From NCBI GenBank assembly GCA_017458265.1, contig JAFTFV010000041.1:1-53957 (forward strand): a DNA stretch of 53,957 nucleotides. The letters run 5' to 3'. A model generated the notes under the pieces. It made no database searches and had not been told where the DNA came from. It was given only the letters and a program-made list of their open reading frames with translations. A program made the translations under genes and the position numbers. Each line of letters opens with the position of its first letter. Position 1 is the first letter of the stretch. This stretch comes from Bacteroidales bacterium (GTDB lineage Bacteria > Bacteroidota > Bacteroidia > Bacteroidales > UBA932). Positions 1 through 6,726 of this stretch are shown here, piece by piece.

Positions 1-42
1 ACAATTGGTGTCAATTTCCAGAATCTGTTCTCTTGTAAGCAT
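1..42 (-). CDS. N-terminus of a gene running off the left edge (unknown)
   Basis: On the minus strand an ATG at 42-40 opens a frame that stays open to the window edge and reads MLTREQILEIDTNC. Only 14 codons are visible, so no family can be assigned. The start resembles the small first ORF (TnpA-like) of some IS66-type elements, but that is a recollection of a motif and not a demonstrated match. The gene could also be an ordinary hypothetical. It sits downstream of the terminator that ends the fimbrillin-like lipoprotein gene. Confidence 0.3.
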   Translation of the reverse strand, partial: MLTREQILEIDTNC

Positions 43-62
43 ATCTATGAACTTTTTGCAAA

Positions 63-88
63 TGTAGCCAGGATCTCTCCTGGCTACA
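63..88. repeat. Perfect inverted repeat, 11-bp arms, 4-nt loop
   Basis: TGTAGCCAGGA (63-73) is followed by TCTC and then TCCTGGCTACA (78-88), a perfect 11-bp stem. No strong T-run follows on either strand (minus side: TTTGCAAAAA). It lies between the terminator of the lipoprotein gene and the start of the partial gene at the left edge. It could be a back-up terminator, a leader hairpin of the edge gene, or the end of a mobile element. Confidence 0.5.
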
Positions 89-151
89 AGATGCACTTCA
101 TCGGAGGCTTACGGAATTGCCCGTTTTTGAGGACGTAAGCATCAATAAAAC

Positions 152-182
152 TACGACTGACATCTCACTGATGCCAGTCGTA
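152..182 (-). terminator. Intrinsic terminator of the fimbrillin-like lipoprotein gene
   Basis: TACGACTG (152-159) pairs with CAGTCGTA (175-182), with an inner CATC/GATG pairing in the loop. On the minus strand the stem is followed by GTTTTATT. It starts about 30 bases after the stop codon at 215, the expected place. Confidence 0.7.
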
Positions 183-214
183 ATCTTACTTTGTATATAC
201 GTAATTTTCAGGAC

Positions 215-2326
215 CTATTCAGTAGTAAAAACAAGCTGGGAGAGCGTCAGCGGACCATTACTGCCGGACTTCTTGCAATCAAATTCCAGTTTGTAATACT
301 TATTAGCTGCAGGGCTGGAAATGGTTACAGATTTCTCTCCTGTTCCTACTTCAAAACTGGCTTCTTCTGTAGAACCGAATGTATTACTGTCGCTTACATA
401 CAGTTTTATGGAATTGATATTGGCTGCAGTTACTGCATCGATAGTTATCTTTACAGTCTTTATAGCCTCGGGAATGGCGGTATTTGTAATGATTGTTGCT
501 ACAGACGCAGCACTCTTGGAACCGCATTTTACATAATTCCATCCATTATTGTTATTGTTCCAGTTGGTCATATTGCATGTAAGGCCGTCAGCCGTCACAG
601 TCCACGTAGCAGTATAAGAACTAACCCCCTTGGAATTGTTGGTCGAGTTCCAGGTAATGGTATAAGATTTTCCGGTCTCTCCGGACAACTGATTCACATC
701 AATCTGGACGGTATTACCTCCAGCCACGGCAATCTTGATCCAACCTGAGCGGGCTGAACCAGTATTTGCTGCTACAGAATAAAGGACATCGCCGTCAGCT
801 GCTGTTGCATCAGTCACTATGGTTCCGTCAACTGTTACAGTTATATCGGAGTCGTCTGCATCAGTAAGGGTGTATACATCAGATTCCACCTCTGCGTCAA
901 CTCCGGCAGCGGGGACATCACTAATAGCAGACTTAAGGGCAGTGACAAGAGGATTAGGATCGGCATTATTGTCCAACTTATACAGTACAGGCGCTGTTCC
1001 AGTAGAGGATCCATAACAGGCAAAGCCGTATGTGCCGTTTCTTCTCAGTGTTGCATTGACGGAACTGAGAGTATTACCATAATTGACAATTGTCGGATCA
1101 ACTCCATTTGTTATAGTCCACTTAGCCCCGTTACCAGTTGCTGCGTCAAGAAGAGCACCCTGGTTCTTGGTTCCGTTTCCGCCTGCATATTTTGCCGCAT
1201 CCTCATTATAGATCGTCCAATATTCTCCGGAAGGTGCAATGTGCCATACTATGCTAGCATCATTTGTCGTAATGCTGTTTGAAACAATTGAGACAGTATT
1301 GTAAGCAAACCTATTTGATGAAACCGCAGCTTTCATTGCAACATCATCCGCAACGATTAGATAGTCACCTTCAACAATGCTGCCTGTATAGAGAGTGTAG
1401 GTTTTGGCTGGTTCAATCACGTCGTCATAATCAAAGTTCACGGTCTTGATCTTACCTGCCTGGAAAGTGAAGTCTTTAGTTGTGTGAATGGTCCTCTCAT
1501 AACCGTTAACGGAAACCTTTATATCATCTCCGTTTGTGGTCGCAAAGGGCTTAACAGCAAGATAGAACCTTGCAACTTCATCTTTTGCCAATGCAGTAGC
1601 ACTCGACACATTCAAAACAGCCTCATCACTAACATATGTGCTATACTTAGTAATGGTAAGAGGCGTAGTATCAAATTTGATGATGTAGTTACCAACAATC
1701 TCACTGCCTTCAGGAGCTGTAAACGTAACATTGGAAACTGTAAGAGGCTCCTCATTCTTGTTCGTAACAACAACTTCAATGAAAGAAGCTATCGGCGAAA
1801 GAGTAATAGCCGGTGTTTTGTCAAATGCCACGCCGGAAGCTTTGCCGAACAAAGGGTAATTTGAACCGGAGAGATGTGCTGTACTGTTGTTCCCAGTCTG
1901 GGTCTGTACCTGGTCGGAACGGCACCCGATGTAAAAACGGGCTTCGTCAGCGTTATCAACACTCTTCAGGAAACTAGTATACGGATATACTGCGTACCAG
2001 TCATAAGTGCCGGAAGTAAGCTCCCCGGCCAATGCGCCTTTAAAAGTGCCTGCAGCAAGGTCTGATTCAGCTATTGTAAACTTGCCGTTGTCAACATAAT
2101 CAGTACTTCCAGCAACGGCATGGAACAGATTGATGGCGTCGCCGGCGGCCCACTTGGTCTGGTAACCGTCAATGGTGGTCTTGGTTGCAGGGTTGGCGAC
2201 GATTGTGAACTCGCCACCGTCCTTGATGGGTTCTTCTGCGGTGAAATTGTCGGCTTCCTTTGCGCAGGAAACGAGGGTCATTGCGGCTGCCGCGATGATG
2301 CCCAGATAGTTAAAATACTTTTTCAT
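215..2326 (-). CDS. Fimbrillin-like, BACON-type multidomain surface lipoprotein
   Basis: This 703-residue protein starts with an SPII signal (lipobox LVSC, Cys21), so it is predicted to be an outer-membrane or surface lipoprotein. Residues about 35-300 look like the Bacteroidota fimbrillin/Mfa-like fold: the stretch GGEFTIVANPATKT followed by TKWAAGDAINLF is the usual opening. Residues about 305-450 form a second beta-rich unit. Residues about 455-545 resemble a BACON repeat, and about 555-703 a C-terminal jelly-roll-like unit rich in Asn. No catalytic motif is seen. Upstream, 2 bp away, is a 55-codon ORF that shares its promoter, and a terminator follows the stop. A role in adhesion or ligand binding is likely; the exact ligand is unknown. 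The gene is slightly richer in A+T than the core genes of the window. Confidence 0.75.
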   Translation of the reverse strand: MKKYFNYLGIIAAAAMTLVSCAKEADNFTAEEPIKDGGEFTIVANPATKTTIDGYQTKWAAGDAINLFHAVAGSTDYVDNGKFTIAESDLAAGTFKGALAGELTSGTYDWYAVYPYTSFLKSVDNADEARFYIGCRSDQVQTQTGNNSTAHLSGSNYPLFGKASGVAFDKTPAITLSPIASFIEVVVTNKNEEPLTVSNVTFTAPEGSEIVGNYIIKFDTTPLTITKYSTYVSDEAVLNVSSATALAKDEVARFYLAVKPFATTNGDDIKVSVNGYERTIHTTKDFTFQAGKIKTVNFDYDDVIEPAKTYTLYTGSIVEGDYLIVADDVAMKAAVSSNRFAYNTVSIVSNSITTNDASIVWHIAPSGEYWTIYNEDAAKYAGGNGTKNQGALLDAATGNGAKWTITNGVDPTIVNYGNTLSSVNATLRRNGTYGFACYGSSTGTAPVLYKLDNNADPNPLVTALKSAISDVPAAGVDAEVESDVYTLTDADDSDITVTVDGTIVTDATAADGDVLYSVAANTGSARSGWIKIAVAGGNTVQIDVNQLSGETGKSYTITWNSTNNSKGVSSYTATWTVTADGLTCNMTNWNNNNNGWNYVKCGSKSAASVATIITNTAIPEAIKTVKITIDAVTAANINSIKLYVSDSNTFGSTEEASFEVGTGEKSVTISSPAANKYYKLEFDCKKSGSNGPLTLSQLVFTTE

Positions 2327-2328
2327 GG

Positions 2329-2496
2329 CTAGAAGATGTCAGGAAGGAAATCGGGAGTGCCAAATACGCCAAGAGGGTCACCGTCATTGGAAATGGGGTC
2401 GATGCTGGTTCCTGCGGAATCCAGGAAATTCTCCTCGAATCGTACCACGAGGAGCTCCGCTTCAGGAGCGGTGTAAAAACGATTTTTTTGTAACAT
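2329..2496 (-). CDS. Small 55-residue ORF preceding the lipoprotein
   Basis: ATG at 2496-2494 and TAG at 2331-2329 enclose 55 codons. The product begins MLQKNRFYTAPEAELLVV and continues with an acidic part containing ENFLDSAGTS, ending in LPDIF. It has no signal peptide and no membrane segment. Small proteins of this style (a YxAPEAE-like start, then ExNFL-S and an acidic Gly/Asp-rich tail) often precede surface lipoproteins or fimbrillin-like genes in Bacteroidales; that is general recollection. The ORF lies between a good promoter and the lipoprotein ATG with a 2-bp gap, so it is almost certainly transcribed and probably translationally coupled. Function is unknown. Confidence 0.65.
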   Translation of the reverse strand: MLQKNRFYTAPEAELLVVRFEENFLDSAGTSIDPISNDGDPLGVFGTPDFLPDIF

Positions 2497-2542
2497 AATT
2501 ACTTATGGTTTTGCTTTAGTTTTTGACCATTCAAAAATCTTT

Positions 2543-2575
2543 CAAAGTTAGCCATTTCTTTCCATAATACCAATA
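2543..2575 (-). promoter_or_regulatory. Bacteroidota-type promoter for small ORF and lipoprotein
   Basis: On the minus strand TAACTTTG (2550-2543) matches the -7 box TAnnTTTG exactly. A TTGG (2574-2571) lies about 20 bases upstream as the -33 element. The predicted transcript starts around 2537 and gives a leader of about 40 bases before the small ORF. Confidence 0.65.
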
Positions 2576-2639
2576 TTTGTTTCCCCGGAACCTTCACCAT
2601 CATGTGCTCCACGCACCAGCCTCTCAAGGAGGCGGAGGA

Positions 2640-3542
2640 TCAAGCGTGGCTGGTGAGAAGTTTCATGGAGCCGTCCGGTGTGAACGTGACGTGATTCCCT
2701 GAAGACAGCACAAGCACAGTCTGTCCCTGACGCACAGGGACGTTCCCTACATAGCCGGAGCCTTCGATGCACATCACCACAAGGAATTCTCCCGGGACGT
2801 CACGGGTAAAAGGCCTAGTGAGGTCATACAAGCTTGTAGTGAAGTGCTTGCAGCTCACCAGGACCACTTCTTCATCCTTTGCGGGCTCGTAATAAGTACG
2901 GTAATCCGGATATACCTTATAATCGATGGCATCCTTTGCCAGTTCCGTATGGAGCTGACGGGGCTTGCCGTCAAGACCGGGACGGTTGTAGTCCCAGATA
3001 CGGTAGGTTATGTCCGAAGTCTCCTGTATTTCGGCGATGAAACAGCCTTTGCAAATGGCGTGAATACGTCCGGCAGGAAGGAAGAAAACATCTCCCTTGT
3101 GCACGTCGTGCCTTGCAAGGACATCTACTATTGAACCGTCGGCAACCCTTCTGGAATACTCCTCAGGGCCGATTTCTTCCTTGAGACCGGCATAGAGGTG
3201 AGCGCCGGGTTCGGCATCGATTACATACCACATCTCCGTCTTTCCCTTGGAGCCGTTATGGCGCACGGCCGCAAGGGCGTCATCGGGATGGACCTGGATT
3301 GAAAGGTCTCCTGCGGCATCTATGAACTTGATGAGAAGGGGAAATTCGCCCGGAAATACATCGGCAATGGTCTTGCCGTCAAGGGATCCTCCGTCAATGA
3401 CGGATTCGCTGCCCTTCACGCCGGAAAGCTCCCAGCTTTCGCCAATGTGTGTCTGATTTGTCTGTATACCCTTGTACGGGGCGATTTTTTCACCGCCCCA
3501 TACAACGGTTTTGAGTATCGGCTTGAACTTAAAGATTTCCAT
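2640..3542 (-). CDS. manA: Mannose-6-phosphate isomerase, class I (short form)
   Basis: This 300-residue cytoplasmic enzyme interconverts mannose 6-phosphate and fructose 6-phosphate, feeding GDP-mannose synthesis or mannose use. The type I motif IQVHPDD (Gln83, His85), Glu103 in KTEMWYV and His161 in AGRIHAI are the expected zinc ligands. HIGESWELSG near residue 35 is also typical. The length fits the short Bacteroidota/Firmicutes form, which lacks the extra domain of the enteric enzyme. The start ATG follows the M3 peptidase stop by 3 bp, so it is the last gene of that transcript. No clear terminator follows the stop; the 60 bases after it hold only a weak 8-bp inverted repeat. Confidence 0.93.
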   Translation of the reverse strand: MEIFKFKPILKTVVWGGEKIAPYKGIQTNQTHIGESWELSGVKGSESVIDGGSLDGKTIADVFPGEFPLLIKFIDAAGDLSIQVHPDDALAAVRHNGSKGKTEMWYVIDAEPGAHLYAGLKEEIGPEEYSRRVADGSIVDVLARHDVHKGDVFFLPAGRIHAICKGCFIAEIQETSDITYRIWDYNRPGLDGKPRQLHTELAKDAIDYKVYPDYRTYYEPAKDEEVVLVSCKHFTTSLYDLTRPFTRDVPGEFLVVMCIEGSGYVGNVPVRQGQTVLVLSSGNHVTFTPDGSMKLLTSHA

Positions 3543-3545
3543 ATT

Positions 3546-5570
3546 CTACTGCAGGCCTCGGGCTTTCATGAGTGCTGCGGGATCGGGAGCCGCGCCGCGG
3601 AATGACTTGTAGAGGGTCATAGGCTCTTCGCTGCCGCCCTTCTCAAGGAAGGTCTTGCGGAATGAATCGGCCGTTTCCTTGTTGAAGATACCGTCGGAGA
3701 CGAATTTCTGCCAGGCATCGGCGGCAAGGACCTCGCTCCAGAGGTAGCCGTAATAGCCGGCGCTGTAGCCGCTGTTGAAGATATGGTTGAAGTAGGTTGT
3801 GCGGTAACGGGGGATGATTTCATCCACCAGGCCCATCTCTTTGCATACCTTGGTCTCGAAGTCGCGTATGTCCTGAGGGGTCTTGAAGGCCTGGAGTTCA
3901 TCGGCACTCATCTCATGCCATTTCATGTCAAGGATGGAGGCGGCGCAGAGTTCACCGGTGGTGAAACCCTGGTTGAACTTGAGGGATTTCTGTATCTTTT
4001 CCACAAGCTCTGCGGGGATGGGTTCGCCGGTGCGGCAGTCGTTGGCATAGGCTCTGAGGATTTCGGGCACGAAGGCGAAGTTCTCGTTGAACTGGGAGAA
4101 CATCTCTACGAAGTCACGTGCAACAGAGGTGCCGGAAACACTGGTGTAGTGGCACTGGGTAAGGAAGCCGTGAAGGGCGTGGCCAAACTCGTGGAAGGCG
4201 GTCTGTACATTGTCGATGGTCAGGAGGGAAGGCTGTTCATCTGAAGGTGCAGGGAAATTGCAGACGTTCACTATGATTGGTCTGATGTCTTTAGATTTCT
4301 CGACTTCGCTCGAAATGACAGTGTACTGGTCACGGAAGTTGTTCATCCAGGCGCCGCCGCGCTTGGTGGGACGGACGTAATAGTCGCGGTAGAATATGCC
4401 GATGAGGCGGCCGTCCGGCTCGGAGAGCTTCCATGCGCTTACAACCGGATTGTAGACCTCAACCTCGGGAGCGGGTTCTATCTTGATGCCGTATATGGTC
4501 TCAGCAGCCGTGAAAACGCCCTTTAGGACGCTGTCGGCCTGGAAGTAAGGCTTGGTCTGGCTTTCGTCAAGCGCGAACTTTTGGGCACGGACCTTCTCTG
4601 CATAATAGGAATAGTCCCAGGGCTCGATGTCATGGCCGGCGAGGGCCTTCATGTCTTTCATTTCCTCTTTGGCTTTCTTCATGGCCGCATCCATGATGGG
4701 CTGGAGGAAGTTGTCAACAGTGGCGGGGTCTCCGGCCATCTTGTCGGCAAGCTGGAAATCGGCAAAGGAGCGGTACCCAAGGAGGGCGGCCATCTCTGCA
4801 CGCAGTTTCAGGATTTCAAGGACGATGGCGTTGTTGTCGTGTTCATCGGCATTGTTGCCTCGCATTGAGTATGCCTCGAAGACGGCCTTGCGCTTTTCGC
4901 GGTCCGGGCAGGAGCCCATGAAGTCGTAGTATTCGCTCACGGTGATGCCGGTCTTGTCCTTGAAGGCGTTGTTCTCTGCAAGGAGGTTCTGGCCGAACTT
5001 CTGCGAGAGGGAGGAAAGGCGCGTGGAAATCTCGGCAAAGCGTTTTTTACCGGCTTCGTCAAGGCCTACGCCGTTACGTTCGAAGCTCTGATAGAGTTTC
5101 TTGGTGACCATCTGCTGTTCACGGGTGAGGCCTTCCATGTTGTCATAAACGGCCTTGACACGCTTGAAGAGGTCTTCGTTCATGTAGATTTCGTTGTCGG
5201 CCTCTGTGAGCATGGGAGTGACTTCCTCTTCGATGGCCTGCATCTCGGGGGTGGAGTCGCTCTCCGAGAGGTTGAAAAATACTCCGGAAACCTTTGCGAG
5301 AAGTTTCCCGCTGCGGTCAAATGCCGCTACCGTGTTCTCGAAGGTGGGAGCCTCTGAATTGGCAATGATGGCCTCGACTTCCGCCTTCTGCTGTTTGATG
5401 CCTTCCTTGAATGCGGGAAGGTAATGCTCTGTCTTGATCTTTGAGAAAGGAGCTGTTCCGTAAGGGGTGTTCCACTCCTCAAAGAATGGATTGGTGCTTG
5501 TACACGCTGCTGTCATGGTGATAACAACAGCCAGGCCCGAAAGCCTGGCTACTAATGAAGCTTTATTCAT
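3546..5570 (-). CDS. dcp: M3 family metallopeptidase lipoprotein (peptidyl-dipeptidase Dcp)
   Basis: The 674-residue product has an N-terminal SPII-like signal (lipobox near TAAC, Cys23), so this Dcp is probably exported and lipid-anchored. The zinc motif HEFGH is at residues 460-464, inside TAFHEFGHALHG, and the downstream metal-binding Glu region is intact. The family removes C-terminal dipeptides. The overall length fits Dcp. The oddity is residues about 417-426 (ISSEVEKSK), which are the translation of the interspersed repeat at 4293-4320. Related proteins have a shorter loop here, between the NNF..Q and RPIIVNVCNF segments. Both flanking segments and the catalytic motif are intact, so the protein is probably still active. 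The gene lies 2 bp after the OB lipoprotein gene in one transcription unit. Confidence 0.9.
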   Translation of the reverse strand: MNKASLVARLSGLAVVITMTAACTSTNPFFEEWNTPYGTAPFSKIKTEHYLPAFKEGIKQQKAEVEAIIANSEAPTFENTVAAFDRSGKLLAKVSGVFFNLSESDSTPEMQAIEEEVTPMLTEADNEIYMNEDLFKRVKAVYDNMEGLTREQQMVTKKLYQSFERNGVGLDEAGKKRFAEISTRLSSLSQKFGQNLLAENNAFKDKTGITVSEYYDFMGSCPDREKRKAVFEAYSMRGNNADEHDNNAIVLEILKLRAEMAALLGYRSFADFQLADKMAGDPATVDNFLQPIMDAAMKKAKEEMKDMKALAGHDIEPWDYSYYAEKVRAQKFALDESQTKPYFQADSVLKGVFTAAETIYGIKIEPAPEVEVYNPVVSAWKLSEPDGRLIGIFYRDYYVRPTKRGGAWMNNFRDQYTVISSEVEKSKDIRPIIVNVCNFPAPSDEQPSLLTIDNVQTAFHEFGHALHGFLTQCHYTSVSGTSVARDFVEMFSQFNENFAFVPEILRAYANDCRTGEPIPAELVEKIQKSLKFNQGFTTGELCAASILDMKWHEMSADELQAFKTPQDIRDFETKVCKEMGLVDEIIPRYRTTYFNHIFNSGYSAGYYGYLWSEVLAADAWQKFVSDGIFNKETADSFRKTFLEKGGSEEPMTLYKSFRGAAPDPAALMKARGLQ
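4293..4320 (+). repeat. Interspersed repeat copy 1, inside the M3 peptidase gene
   Basis: AGATTTCTCGACTTCGCTCG continues with AAATGACA, 28 bases identical to the copies at 22029 and 30906. It is read in frame on the opposite strand by the peptidase gene as VISSEVEKSK. Confidence 0.9.
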
Positions 5571-5572
5571 AA

Positions 5573-6721
5573 TTAATTGAGTTTCACTGATACCGAAGGT
5601 TCATCGACAAGGGTGAACTGGGCTGCGCCGTTGTAGATGGTAAGGATGCCTGTGATATCGGCAGTCCTGGCGCCGCTCAAAAGCTGGGGGTCAAGTTCTA
5701 CATCGGCAAACTTTGCATATCCGCTGGTTCGCACCTGGACGTCGGTTGAGCCGAACTTGAAGTAATGCGAAATATAGTTTGCAGAGGCGTTCCTGATCAT
5801 GATTTCCTTGTATGGACTGTTCTCGTAAGGGTGGAAACTGTCCAGGGTCTTTCCGGTAAGGCCGGCGCTGGCGGGGGTCACTGTCGCAATGCTGCCGTAG
5901 CGGGTTGCTCCGCTGCCGACCTCGGCACTGTCCCAAACGCCTTTTTCCAGATATGCGATATATCCGGCCTTTGAGCATGACCAGGTGTTCACGCCCCAGG
6001 TGCCTTTGTCGGAGAGGAAGACTCGGTTTTCGGGGTTTCCGCTCTTGTGGGGAAGGCTGGGGTTGGGATAGAAGAGGGCGAAAATCTGGTTGCCGTACTT
6101 GGCACCCTTGACGGTGACAAGCTTGCCCCAGAGTTCCCCGTTATACCCCGCGGAGATAGAAGCCTTGAGTTCGGCTTCAGAGATGAGTTCCGGTTCTACG
6201 GGGTCACCGTAAGGGCCCTTGAAGACGTGCTGGTCGATGATGGCCTGAAGGTCAATGTACGAGGTCTCGTACTCGTTGGTGGAGGTCTGGTCGGCCTCCC
6301 AGCCAAGCTGAGGCATGCCGTTGTATGCGCCCAGGGTGAGACCGTCGCAGTACACATAGAGGGTCTGGCCAAGGGCATATTCGCTGTAGAGCGAAGACTT
6401 TCCAAGCTTGAGGTCGATGCCGCCGGTTTCGTCCTGGATGTAGATTTCCTTATAGATGTTGCCGGTGCGGTCACTGGTGGACACCCTTCCCTTGATCCAT
6501 GTATTTCCGGTCACTTCCTTGGGCTGGCCGCTCTTGTACATAGCCTTGAGGTCCTTGATGGAAGTGAACTTCCCGGGGAAATTAGGAAGGGACTCGGGGG
6601 TATAAGGGACAAAGTCTGCGGGCTTCGTTGCCGGAGACAGGACGGGCTGCCATTCTTCTTTCAGACTCTGGCAGGAAACGAGCGCTGCAAGCGCTAAAAT
6701 AGCGATAACTGTCTTTTTCAT
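5573..6721 (-). CDS. DUF5689-like OB-fold lipoprotein
   Basis: This 382-residue lipoprotein (lipobox LVSC, Cys17, followed by SLKEEW, an acidic stretch like the Bacteroidota surface-export signal) carries an OB-like beta domain at about 75-220. That domain contains WIKGRVSTSDRTGN, then IYIQDETGGI and LGQTLYVYCDGL, the pattern of DUF5689 and nuclease-associated OB domains. The C-terminal part, about 225-382, is beta-rich and unassigned. There is no catalytic motif. It lies 6 bp after the TonB receptor gene and 2 bp before the peptidase gene, so it is probably the surface partner of that receptor, in the position a SusD-like protein would hold. Binding of nucleic acid fragments is inferred from the fold and the nuclease neighbours only. 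Confidence 0.7.
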   Translation of the reverse strand: MKKTVIAILALAALVSCQSLKEEWQPVLSPATKPADFVPYTPESLPNFPGKFTSIKDLKAMYKSGQPKEVTGNTWIKGRVSTSDRTGNIYKEIYIQDETGGIDLKLGKSSLYSEYALGQTLYVYCDGLTLGAYNGMPQLGWEADQTSTNEYETSYIDLQAIIDQHVFKGPYGDPVEPELISEAELKASISAGYNGELWGKLVTVKGAKYGNQIFALFYPNPSLPHKSGNPENRVFLSDKGTWGVNTWSCSKAGYIAYLEKGVWDSAEVGSGATRYGSIATVTPASAGLTGKTLDSFHPYENSPYKEIMIRNASANYISHYFKFGSTDVQVRTSGYAKFADVELDPQLLSGARTADITGILTIYNGAAQFTLVDEPSVSVKLN

Positions 6722-6726
6722 GGCTC

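Noticed and set aside
2580-2660. CACCAGCC/GGCTGGTG inverted repeat as a manA terminator
   Set aside because: The arms are only 8 bp, partly inside the coding region, with a long loop and no T-run.
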